Of a stretch of DNA of 64,000 bases, positions 54,594-61,898 are shown one piece after another. Source of the stretch: Microbacterium testaceum StLB037 (lineage in GTDB: Bacteria > Actinomycetota > Actinomycetes > Actinomycetales > Microbacteriaceae); NCBI RefSeq assembly GCF_900104345.1, contig NZ_FNJN01000003.1, forward strand, positions 372,001-436,000, written 5' to 3'. Positions within the stretch are counted from its first letter, which is position 1. Each line of letters opens with the position of its first letter. A program made the translations under genes and the position numbers. The notes beneath the pieces are model-generated. The model was not told the DNA's origin. It was given only the letters and a program-made list of their open reading frames with translations, and made no database searches.

Positions 54594-56078
54594 GTGAGCG
54601 GTATTCAACGAGTCTCTGAGATATTCAACCTGGGGCTAGAGCAGGGTGCACTGGACTTCGTCGACGTCGACGTCATGGGAGACGTCCCCGTTTACATCGA
54701 CCCCACGGCGATCCGCACCCAACTCGGAGACTGGGCCGAAGCTTGCGCGCACTCTATCGCCGTCTACTTCGAAACACTCCTGCAAGCGGTCCGCGCGAAC
54801 GACCTCACGCACATCAGATCCCTCGTTTACCCGCTTAGCGAGCCAAACGAGACACATCTCGGCGTGAGCAGCGGGAAAGCCAAAGGACGTTCGCTAGGTA
54901 GCAGGAAGCGCGCCGACGACCTGGTCGACGCTTTGCGCGGCAGCCGCGCCATGACGAGCGGACTGATCGAAGACCTGGAAGATACGGTCCTGTTTGTCGA
55001 CGGCATAGGCCGCGACATCCTCAGCGATATCGCGACTTGCGTCATTCGCGTACACCTAATCGAGTACACCGTCAGCCAGGCAACCTTCCACGGCATCCCT
55101 CTGCAGCGTCAGTTCGCCGGTCCACACTGGGATTCCGAAACGAGGACGTGGCGCGAAGCGGACTTCGACCTACCGCGTGTGCCAGATGGCCCACTTGTAC
55201 TCGTCCCCAAGGCGATCGTTCGCCTGCATCCGACCTATGACAAGGGACAGTTTTACCGAGGTTTTCTTCGTCCGTTCTTCGAGGGCGCGGAACTAGAGAA
55301 GGGCGTCAACTCGGAGTTCGTCACCCTCATCCGCCAGGGTAAGAAAAATCAAGCACTCCGAGTCGACAAGGGCGCGCTGGACGAGCACCTCGGAACATCC
55401 AAGACCGCAGTCGCCAGGCACGCCGAGACGTTCCCGGCTGCGATGGAGGCTTACCGTGCCGCTAAATCCACGGAAGCACAGGCACCCCTGTCCTTGGCCA
55501 TGCTGGCGGAGAGCACCGGAACGCCGCCGCCCAATCTTCGTGAACTCTACGAGGAGATTCGGGCGATACAACCGGGAAAGGCGGGAGCGACGGCCTACCA
55601 CCGCGCGGTCGCCGCCTACCTCACTGCACTCTTCACGGGAAGCTTGGGCAACCAGCGTTTGGAGGTCACACTTCATGGCTTGAAGCGCATCGATATCACC
55701 TATGACAACGTGGCCGCAGATGGTTTGTTCCGATGGCTCGCGTTGCACTGGCCTGCCGCCTACGTCCCTATCGAGTGCAAAAACTACTTCGAGGATGTAG
55801 CGAACCCTGAACTCGACCAGATCGCTATGCGCCTCTCTCCGCAGCGCGGACAGGTCGGATTTCTCGTCTGCCGGACTTTGACCAACAAGCAGAGAATGCT
55901 CGACCGGTGCCGCTCTGCGGCTCTGGATGGTCACGGCTTCGTCATCGTGCTGGACGACGCTGACCTTCTAGTCCTTCTTAAGGAATTCGAAGCCACGGTG
56001 AACGCAGCGGATGATGCCCAGCGACGGTTTGCCTTGATCCGTACACGCTTCGATGACCTGGTCGGCTACTCGATGTGA
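54594..56078 (+). CDS. Large hypothetical protein with PD-(D/E)XK nuclease-like C-terminus
   Basis: A 494-residue soluble protein. I recognise no family for the N-terminal 340 residues, which contain VDVDVMGDVPVYIDPTAIR near the start. The C-terminal part has a D-x(26)-E-C-K pattern: D367 in KRIDITYDN and E394-C-K396 in VPIECKNYF, the strand-turn-strand layout of PD-(D/E)XK restriction-like nucleases. Its place directly after the integrase is a usual cargo slot for phage-defence genes. GTG at 54594 has a strong GGGGGA ribosome site; a longer frame starts at 54516 without one. Confidence 0.65.
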   Translation: MSGIQRVSEIFNLGLEQGALDFVDVDVMGDVPVYIDPTAIRTQLGDWAEACAHSIAVYFETLLQAVRANDLTHIRSLVYPLSEPNETHLGVSSGKAKGRSLGSRKRADDLVDALRGSRAMTSGLIEDLEDTVLFVDGIGRDILSDIATCVIRVHLIEYTVSQATFHGIPLQRQFAGPHWDSETRTWREADFDLPRVPDGPLVLVPKAIVRLHPTYDKGQFYRGFLRPFFEGAELEKGVNSEFVTLIRQGKKNQALRVDKGALDEHLGTSKTAVARHAETFPAAMEAYRAAKSTEAQAPLSLAMLAESTGTPPPNLRELYEEIRAIQPGKAGATAYHRAVAAYLTALFTGSLGNQRLEVTLHGLKRIDITYDNVAADGLFRWLALHWPAAYVPIECKNYFEDVANPELDQIAMRLSPQRGQVGFLVCRTLTNKQRMLDRCRSAALDGHGFVIVLDDADLLVLLKEFEATVNAADDAQRRFALIRTRFDDLVGYSM

Positions 56079-56244
56079 AGGTTGGGGCAAAACTCACCCT
56101 CCTCCGCATCGGGCCTCATCTGAGCAGGCGACGTCGACAGCGCTCTAACCCTGTCGCCGACACTCGTACCGACATCGAGACAAAACCAGGCGAAACGAGA
56201 CTCGAGCCGACATGTGACCGACTAACGTGTGCCCGGGGGACATC

Positions 56245-56817
56245 ATGGCAATTGGGTACCTGTACGTCACGACCAACGACGTCAACGAGCACGTCTACGC
56301 GGGCCAGTCGCGCCGCCTGGACCGACACAGCATCGAAAAGTATCTTGGCAGCGGCGACTTCTTGACGCCCATGATCGCGGCGTTGGGCGTCGAGCATTTC
56401 ACGAAGCGGGTTCTCGGCTACTACGACGACCCGTCTGAATTGGACTACGCCGAGGTCTTGTTGATTGCAGAGCTACGAGTCGCCGGTACCCGGCTTCTGA
56501 ACGGCAGTCCGGGCGGCCCGCGTGCGCACGCTCAGTTCTTGCGCTCGATGTTCAAAGCCTTCGGTGTGTCGTTCGTCACGCCCGCCGAGTGGTACGAGGT
56601 CATCAAGGCGAACCCTGACGAGGTGAAGGAACTTCTCGCTGACGGCCACGCTCAAGACACTGACGAGTTCTACCGCGATCTGGAGCGGCAGTTCAGAGTC
56701 ACACAAGACCTGCGTCGCGACTGCCCTTCATGTGGTTCCGAGGCCGGCACCGTCTGTCGGACCAAGACCGGTAATCCGGCTAAAAACCACGCAGGCCGAA
56801 ATCGACTGTCGCTATAA
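56245..56817 (+). CDS. GIY-YIG endonuclease-like protein with C-terminal zinc finger
   Basis: A 190-residue protein. The GIY-YIG core is seen as GYLY (4-7), YAG (18-20) with following Arg residues, KYLGSG near 32-37 and the catalytic-type Glu70 in DYAEVLLIAEL. The last 30 residues hold a zinc finger common in actinophage proteins (CPSCGSEAGTVC...H). Such proteins act as homing or restriction-type nucleases. ATG at 56245 has a GGGGGAC ribosome site. It ends inside the tail of the convergent excisionase-like pseudogene (6-base overlap). Confidence 0.72.
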   Translation: MAIGYLYVTTNDVNEHVYAGQSRRLDRHSIEKYLGSGDFLTPMIAALGVEHFTKRVLGYYDDPSELDYAEVLLIAELRVAGTRLLNGSPGGPRAHAQFLRSMFKAFGVSFVTPAEWYEVIKANPDEVKELLADGHAQDTDEFYRDLERQFRVTQDLRRDCPSCGSEAGTVCRTKTGNPAKNHAGRNRLSL

Positions 56818-57033
56818 AAGATGTCGGAGAGCACCCCTTGCACCAGCGCAGGAATCCAGGGCTCGGGTGGCGAAGTCCACCTCCTGAAGCCATCTTGTGA
56901 CTTCTTCGCGGTCGTAGCGCCCGCGCCGAACCGGTAGCGGTCCGACCTAAGCCTCCTCCCATGCTCGGAGGGTCGACGGTCTGACGCGCAGCAGACGAGC
57001 GAGAGCGCGCCGGGTAAGCTTGTTCGAAGTCAT
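56812..57033 (-). pseudogene. Excisionase-like HTH gene interrupted by an amber codon
   Basis: On the minus strand an ATG at 57033 opens 28 codons (LTRRALARLLRVRPSTLRAW is the helix-turn-helix), then TAG at 56949-56947. The same frame goes straight on with VGPLPVRRGRYDREEVTRWL and ends at a second TAG (56812). Together they make a normal 73-residue MerR/Xis-type HTH protein, in which the TAG stands where such proteins have a Gly/Arg wing residue. It is either a nonsense mutation that disables excision or a readthrough codon. Confidence 0.6.
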
Positions 57034-57274
57034 GTCACCGACGCTACGAGAAGGGGCAGACGGCCAAGCGACGGAGGCGGGAAATTCACCTGCCCGCGCT
57101 CGGAACCTCACCCGCAAGCGGAGGCTCGAATGCGCGATTTGTACGAGCCTAGTCGTCGTCGTCGTCGGCCTAATCGCTCTTATCTCACTCGCCCTACTAT
57201 TCGCGCTAGGATTCTTATTGCCCCCTGGTCCCGGACTTCCATCAGCGACCAGGGGGTTTCCTCTGCCCTCCTAG
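57032..57274 (+). CDS. Possible small membrane protein
   Basis: An 80-residue frame with one strong hydrophobic segment (ICTSLVVVVVGLIALISLAL, about 40-60). Its 5' end overlaps the head of the HTH pseudogene and a terminator-like hairpin lies in its 3' end, so the coding status is uncertain. Confidence 0.35.
   Translation: MSPTLREGADGQATEAGNSPARARNLTRKRRLECAICTSLVVVVVGLIALISLALLFALGFLLPPGPGLPSATRGFPLPS
57221..57259 (+). terminator. Terminator-like hairpin
   Basis: CCCCCTGGTC and GACCAGGGGG form a perfect 10-bp stem, followed by TTTCC. Confidence 0.6.
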
Positions 57275-57761
57275 GCTCCAATTTCTTGTTTTCCAAGCCC
57301 ACCCGCGCTTATCTCGGGAGCGGTCGTTTTTCTGCCATACTTGTCTCGTGGTGTTCGCACCGCACGATGGAATGGAAGTCATCGACCGGGGTCCCGACTT
57401 CCCCATCCCGCCGAAACGTTGAGTAGAGAAATCCTCCGTGGGTGCCGGGAACCCGTAAGCCGTGCAGGTGTGATGCCGCAGTAGGTCTCCTGCGTTACCA
57501 AAAGAGCCGCGACTCATACTCGCGAGGATGTCCGTTAGAGGGGCAACGTTCAAAGAGCCTCCAGATCGACTGTCTCCACGCCACCGGGCAGTCCCACACC
57601 GCCATGGTCTGAGGTGCGTGTACCCGTGGGAGTCTCCGGACTCGGGGTGTTGGCTCCCTTCATTGATCGAAGCTCTACATCCCTCTTGTGATAGTCGAAT
57701 CTTTCCGGCTATCGCAGGGGGGAATTTCACCGCTTATTGAAGATGATTAATAAGGGGACGG
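57275..57761. other. Gap of about 490 bases, possibly structured non-coding RNA
   Basis: No convincing gene. CATACT at 57336-57341 precedes a GTG at 57348 by 6 nt, the leaderless spacing, and opens a 24-codon frame ending at 57422. The rest has short stop-rich frames on the plus strand; a 162-codon minus-strand frame has unlikely composition. The region could hold a small RNA. Confidence 0.3.
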
Positions 57762-57962
57762 ATGATGCTACGCATCATCAAGAATAACTTCACGGTCTTA
57801 ATGGGGAGCTATGCCCTCAGGCTCGAATGGAAGCGAGGAGTCATGAATGCAGACGACATCTTCACTAGGTGGCAGGAGTGCAGCGAGAGCTACGTCAGGT
57901 CGCTTGATCGTCTAGACGGTCTCGTCGACATGACCCTAACCATGCTCAGCGACCAGAACTAG
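57762..57962 (+). CDS. Small hypothetical protein
   Basis: A 66-codon frame. A better start may be the ATG at 57843, which has a GAGGAG ribosome site and gives a 39-residue acidic helical peptide (MNADDIFTRWQECSES at its start). No family recognised. Confidence 0.35.
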   Translation: MMLRIIKNNFTVLMGSYALRLEWKRGVMNADDIFTRWQECSESYVRSLDRLDGLVDMTLTMLSDQN

Positions 57963-58035
57963 ATTCTCACGCTGCGCGTCTCACATTTGTCTCGCGGATG
58001 ACGGTAAGTCGAGACGCGAATGATCGATAGTAAAA

Positions 58036-58102
58036 GGTGAGTAGGAGAACCGGCGGCGCTCGGTATCCGTCGAAATATCTCTACTACCGGCTCCTACTCA
58101 CC
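58036..58102. promoter_or_regulatory. Long inverted repeat before the phage-like gene string
   Basis: GGTGAGTAGGAG (58036-58047) and CTCCTACTCACC (58091-58102) are perfect 12-bp arms 43 bases apart, ending 20 bases before the first gene. The core GTGAGTAG recurs as a palindrome at 63710-63731. Confidence 0.55.
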
Positions 58103-58122
58103 CAGACGAATCTAGGTGAGGC

Positions 58123-58647
58123 ATGGCAAAACGACTATCTACCGTGGAGAAGCATCCTCAGCTTGCCCGCATTAACCAGGCAATCGACGATGGTGTCAGC
58201 TATCGCGACATCAGCAGCCTATTTGGACTAAGCCTCGCAGCGACGGGACGATACGCACTGTCTCGCAAGAGCGAGCTAGCGAAGGTGTTCGCGGATGAGG
58301 TGAGCGTGACTGACGTGATCCTTCGTGCGCTCGAAGCCGCCGATCACGCCCGCGATGTCCGTCGTCAGAGCCGTCATGGCTCGTCGCCGCTCGTGCAGTC
58401 ACGTGCTATCCGCGCAGAACTGGATGCGCTGTCTCGTCTTGGCGATCATCTCGGCATCGATGACACCGCCATCGCCGACCACCTGGCAGAGGGAGCCGAT
58501 CTTGTGCAGATGGTCGTTGCCCATCTGCGAGACGACGAGACGGCTCGCCAGCTACTCGACCGAATGGAACGCAGCCCGCGTTTCGCAAACGACGCTCGCG
58601 CCATCCGAGAGGCGCTAGCCACATCAACCCCGGGAGCGAACTCATGA
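58123..58647 (+). CDS. Phage-like helix-turn-helix DNA-binding protein
   Basis: A 174-residue protein. The N-terminal HTH (INQAIDDGVSYRDISSLFGLS) is like those in phage terminase small subunits and related HTH proteins. A helical middle with LDALSRLGDHLGI follows. Terminase function is only a possibility; no large subunit is in the window. It is the first gene of a string of five that overlap (ATGA, TAATG, ATGA, ATGA). Confidence 0.55.
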   Translation: MAKRLSTVEKHPQLARINQAIDDGVSYRDISSLFGLSLAATGRYALSRKSELAKVFADEVSVTDVILRALEAADHARDVRRQSRHGSSPLVQSRAIRAELDALSRLGDHLGIDDTAIADHLAEGADLVQMVVAHLRDDETARQLLDRMERSPRFANDARAIREALATSTPGANS

Positions 58648-59060
58648 CAGTAAACGTCGGAGACCAAATTCATCTTCTCGCGAGCATGCGGGTTGGACAT
58701 GAGGTGCGCCACCGCGGCTACACCTTCACAGTCGACGACGAACTCCTCGACGACTCGAAGGATCGCGACGGCAACTCTTGGCTCGACCTCGTGGACGACG
58801 ACCAGGCGCAGATCGAGCGCTGGTCAAAGGTCATCCTCGCTCGTGGTGCGTGCCCCGAGAGCGTCACGCATTGGAACGGGCCGGGTGACACTGCCGGTCG
58901 CGACCGTGCACGAGAGGACGCTCGCCTGATGGCGCTTGCAATTACCGATCCCGTCGAGCGGTTTGAAGCGTTGCAGCGCACGAGAGAGGTATACGGGCGT
59001 AAGCCCACATCCACCTCTCTCGGCTACGTGCCGACCTACGACCCGAGCGGACTCCTCTAA
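58644..59060 (+). CDS. Hypothetical protein, second of the overlapping string
   Basis: A 138-residue soluble protein with a beta-rich start (VGHEVRHRGYTFTVDDELL) and a C-terminal segment TDPVERFEALQRTREVYG that recurs in phage hypothetical proteins. It overlaps both neighbours. No function assigned. Confidence 0.6.
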   Translation: MTVNVGDQIHLLASMRVGHEVRHRGYTFTVDDELLDDSKDRDGNSWLDLVDDDQAQIERWSKVILARGACPESVTHWNGPGDTAGRDRAREDARLMALAITDPVERFEALQRTREVYGRKPTSTSLGYVPTYDPSGLL

Positions 59061-59299
59061 TGGTCTCCGGAATCGGACAGCGCCTTGCAGCGGCGTTGCG
59101 GGAGAGTATCGCGGCGTTCGAAGAGAACGGCGCGCAGCGTCCCACGCCGGATGAGTTGCACATCGCTCTAGGCATCTTGGAACGCCTGCGGGTCTCCCTC
59201 GACCCCGGTGACCCCTCCCTCGGCATCGCGCAGCGATCATCGCTGTCGATGACGGTCAACATCCTTGCTCGCTTGATCGACAGTGGAGACGACCAATGA
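59060..59299 (+). CDS. Small hypothetical protein, third of the string
   Basis: A 79-residue, mainly helical protein (ELHIALGILERLRVSL). The ATG overlaps the previous stop by one base (TAATG) and its stop overlaps the next ATG. Confidence 0.5.
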   Translation: MVSGIGQRLAAALRESIAAFEENGAQRPTPDELHIALGILERLRVSLDPGDPSLGIAQRSSLSMTVNILARLIDSGDDQ

Positions 59300-59481
59300 T
59301 GAGGGACGCTTTGGACAGAGCCGAGCGTTTCGAGCGCGATTCAGAGAGAACGGCCGCACGTCGTCTTCTAGACGATCTGCGGTTGGCAGGTCTGGAAGCT
59401 CTGTTGAGAGACGAAGTGACCGCAGACGACTGCCGAGCCATCGATGAGTTGATCGCATTCGCCGAGAGGGTCGCACGATGA
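59296..59481 (+). CDS. Small hypothetical protein, fourth of the string
   Basis: A 61-residue, Arg/Glu/Asp-rich helical protein (RAERFERDSERTAARRLLDD). It overlaps both neighbours by 4 bases. Confidence 0.5.
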   Translation: MMRDALDRAERFERDSERTAARRLLDDLRLAGLEALLRDEVTADDCRAIDELIAFAERVAR

Positions 59482-59648
59482 CCGACATGCCCGCCCTGGC
59501 TGGACGTATCCTCGACAGCCTCCGCAAGCTGAGCCACGTACTCGAAGACCCGACCCGAGCCGACATCGACGAGAAACAATCCGCGATGACCGTTCGACGC
59601 CTTGTCGCCGAGTGGGCGCTCGAATCTCGCGGCTTCAAACTCCCCTAA
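59478..59648 (+). CDS. Small hypothetical protein, fifth of the string
   Basis: A 56-residue helical protein starting MTDMPALAGRILDSLRKL. The ATG overlaps the previous stop (ATGA). Helix spacing is like the third and fourth proteins, so the three may be related subunits. A strong hairpin follows 5 bases after its stop. Confidence 0.45.
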   Translation: MTDMPALAGRILDSLRKLSHVLEDPTRADIDEKQSAMTVRRLVAEWALESRGFKLP

Positions 59649-59652
59649 GACC

Positions 59653-59701
59653 GTCGCTCTCGCTCAGTAGGTACCTAAGGCCGGGTCTGAGCGAGAGCGA
59701 C
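59653..59701 (+). terminator. Hairpin closing the overlapping string
   Basis: GTCGCTCTCGCTCAG and CTGAGCGAGAGCGAC form a perfect 15-bp stem with a 19-base loop. No T-run follows. Confidence 0.65.
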
Positions 59702-59985
59702 TCAAACGTCACGAGTGTTGGTTGTGCTCCGCTCGTGACTGCGCCGCCGCCTACGAGAATCCGAACCCGCCTCTGTGCGGGACCGGTGGCGGGGCGCACT
59801 GCCCCCTCTCTTGCCGTTTGGAATCTCCTCCTGGGTTGCGGCAAGGGAGGGGGCACTTCTCTGTGTCTCAAAAACGAGGGATGGATGAGAGCAACAAAGA
59901 GTCCACGGAGCGCATCGTCTGACACTCTCAAAACTCACTCTCGCTACTCCTAGTAATGCGATACGAGTTATGCGACAGTAGATTC
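59702..59985. other. Gap with a second strong hairpin
   Basis: TGCCCCCTCTCTTGCCG (59800-59816) pairs with CGGCAAGGGAGGGGGCA (59839-59855), 17 bp with one wobble. Near the right end ATGCGA occurs twice before the resolvase gene. No convincing gene; a 66-codon Cys-containing frame at 59722 is doubtful. Confidence 0.45.
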
Positions 59986-60546
59986 ATGGCGAGCTTTGGA
60001 TACATCCGCACGAGCACAAAAGATCAGAACGCTGCCCTTCAGCGCGAAGCTATGGCGAGGGTCGACGGACTGAAGCGCGTCTACGCAGACGAGGGCCTGT
60101 CAGGCACCCTGGCTTCGCGACCGGAGTGGGACAAGCTCGTCGACCGCCTGGAAGATGGTGATGAAGTCGTGGTATGGAAGTTCGACCGCATCGGACGGAA
60201 CGCTCTTCATGTTCTCGAAGCCGTCAGGACCATCACAGAGCGCGGAGCCACGTTCCGATCCCTGACAGAGCAGATCGATACGAGAGGCCCCATGGGGCAG
60301 GCGATGCTCACCATCATGGCGGCGTTCTCTCAACTCGAACGAGACACAATCGTCGAGCGCACACGCGCCGGTCTAGAGGCTGCCAAAGCTCAAGGCAAGG
60401 TCGGCGGGCGACCCTCCGTGGTTGATGCAAAGAAGCTGGCGACTATCAGGAAGCTTGTTGCAAGCGGAGAGTACAGCCGTGCAGAAATCGCGAGGATGGT
60501 TGGGATCAGTCCCGCGACCCTCTACCGTGTCCTCAGCACCCTCTGA
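59986..60546 (+). CDS. Serine recombinase (resolvase/invertase family)
   Basis: A 186-residue small serine recombinase. The nucleophile is Ser10 in GYIRTSTKDQN. The conserved VVWKFDRIGRN and LTEQIDTRGPMGQAMLTIMAAFSQLERDTIVERT segments follow, then the HTH of the C-terminal domain (YSRAEIARMVGISPATLYRVL). It resolves or inverts DNA between paired sites; the sites were not identified. ATG at 59986 gives the standard start. Confidence 0.93.
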   Translation: MASFGYIRTSTKDQNAALQREAMARVDGLKRVYADEGLSGTLASRPEWDKLVDRLEDGDEVVVWKFDRIGRNALHVLEAVRTITERGATFRSLTEQIDTRGPMGQAMLTIMAAFSQLERDTIVERTRAGLEAAKAQGKVGGRPSVVDAKKLATIRKLVASGEYSRAEIARMVGISPATLYRVLSTL

Positions 60547-60556
60547 TGTCGAAATG

Positions 60557-60925
60557 TCAGAACGGCGTCTTTTTCATCAAGTCAGCTTCGACTTCTTCCA
60601 GCAAGGACAGACGCAGACCGGCGAGATTCTGGCGCGCAGCTTCTACGAGCGCCTTCACAGCAGGTTGCGCATCGAAGTAGTCGTTCACCGTCACTGCGTC
60701 TAGCAGCTTGATATCTTCCTCGTCAGGTCGGGTACGCCAAATCTCGACCCGGTACGGTGATTCGCCATCGTTGTCCCGTGAGCCGACGTAGTAACCGAAT
60801 CTGTCTGTCTCGGCGTAGTACTCGTCGTCGCCACAGTTGTCGTTCGTTCCCCACGTCAGGGCGCCTTCGCGAGTCCGAGCCAGCAGAGACTCTGCGATCT
60901 GGATAAGTTCGGCGACGGTGCTCAC
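60557..60925 (-). CDS. Hypothetical acidic protein paired with a membrane protein
   Basis: A 122-residue soluble acidic protein with a central beta-rich part (RFGYYVGSRDNDGESPYRVEI) and helical ends. The GTG at 60925 overlaps the stop of the membrane-protein gene (GTGA). No family recognised. The pair has the look of a small cargo module. Confidence 0.55.
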   Translation of the reverse strand: MSTVAELIQIAESLLARTREGALTWGTNDNCGDDEYYAETDRFGYYVGSRDNDGESPYRVEIWRTRPDEEDIKLLDAVTVNDYFDAQPAVKALVEAARQNLAGLRLSLLEEVEADLMKKTPF

Positions 60926-61437
60926 TTGGCTACCTCCTGCTTTTGGATGCGAGCCATCAACTCGCCTAGTTCGATGGTTGCGGCCATCATCTTCTTTCGC
61001 GCAGCCTTCACAATCGAATCGACGGAGTCTGCAGGACTTTCGTACAAGTTGCCCTTGGCGTTGCCTGCGGCGCTCACAGCTTGCCCGAGGAGCTTCACCA
61101 GGTTCTCGTCCTTGAGTTCGACGTCCGCCTTGAGATGCCCTATGACGGTGGGGATGCGCTGAACGTATGCTCGCAACGCATCGGAAGTCTGGTCGCGGTT
61201 ACCAGATCGCACCGCCCTCTCAACTGAGTCCTCGAGGTCGCGCACCTCGGGTAAAAGCACGAGGAGGTCGTTCGTCAGCAACCGTCGTGCGAGTAGTTGT
61301 TGCGACGCCTCCGTCGCGACAGCAGTACGCCGAAGCTGATAGCCAGCGAAGGCTAACCCCGCGACGCCGACGACTAGCTGGCTTAGGCCGAACCAGTCGC
61401 TCGGCGTCCATACATACACTTCTTCCAGCCCGACCAC
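60922..61437 (-). CDS. Membrane-anchored hypothetical protein
   Basis: A 171-residue protein with one N-terminal membrane helix (LSQLVVGVAGLAFAGYQL, about 18-36) and a long helical cytosolic part. It is encoded with the next small soluble protein. Function unknown; a signalling or defence role is possible from the neighbours only. Confidence 0.6.
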   Translation of the reverse strand: MVGLEEVYVWTPSDWFGLSQLVVGVAGLAFAGYQLRRTAVATEASQQLLARRLLTNDLLVLLPEVRDLEDSVERAVRSGNRDQTSDALRAYVQRIPTVIGHLKADVELKDENLVKLLGQAVSAAGNAKGNLYESPADSVDSIVKAARKKMMAATIELGELMARIQKQEVAK

Positions 61438-61537
61438 CCCCGCATCTCCTCTGAGCCTATCGGGCGGAACTCGAAGCCCAGGTGCCTACGTCGCGCAGTT
61501 TGCCCAACACCCTCTGGGCCTTGCGGCCTGTCTCCTC

Positions 61538-61573
61538 ACGAGTCGGAGCGTCAGACTCCGACTCGTGTACTCT
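61538..61573 (+). promoter_or_regulatory. Palindromic operator and leaderless promoter
   Basis: ACGAGTCGGAG (61538-61548) and CTCCGACTCGT (61556-61566) are perfect arms with a 7-base centre, directly before TACTCT (61568-61573), which is 7 nt from the ATG at 61581. The layout suggests a repressor site. Confidence 0.55.
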
Positions 61574-61580
61574 CCCGGGC

Positions 61581-61859
61581 ATGCCTGAGTACACGGACCT
61601 GCACGGCGACGTTGTCGACATGGAGACCGCCCTCGCCCTAGATGCGTTTGTCTTGAAGTGGGTTGACGCAGAGGTCGAATGCGACCGTCGACCGGTCGGC
61701 GAGATTTGGGGTTTGAAGAGGCGGACGAGCGGCGGGTTGAGTATCCCGCACGGGGCGGTCCGCCGGCTGCCATCCACGGCCTTCATGCGCAGTGGGTCTG
61801 GCGCTCACGAGTACAACACCTTCGACGAAGCCGCACGCGAGCAAATCAAACCGGTTTAG
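61581..61859 (+). CDS. Small hypothetical protein
   Basis: A 92-residue protein beginning MPEYTDLHGDVVDMETALAL. No domain recognised. ATG at 61581 fits the leaderless promoter; a longer in-frame reading to 61482 crosses the palindrome and is rejected. Confidence 0.55.
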   Translation: MPEYTDLHGDVVDMETALALDAFVLKWVDAEVECDRRPVGEIWGLKRRTSGGLSIPHGAVRRLPSTAFMRSGSGAHEYNTFDEAAREQIKPV

Positions 61860-61898
61860 GCGATAGTTGCGGTTGTTGTTGGGCGGTCACCGGAATGG

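Noticed and set aside
57242..57730. 162-codon minus-strand frame in the island
   Set aside because: Ser/Gly/Arg-rich with no domain, no ribosome site and overlap with a terminator; treated as non-coding.
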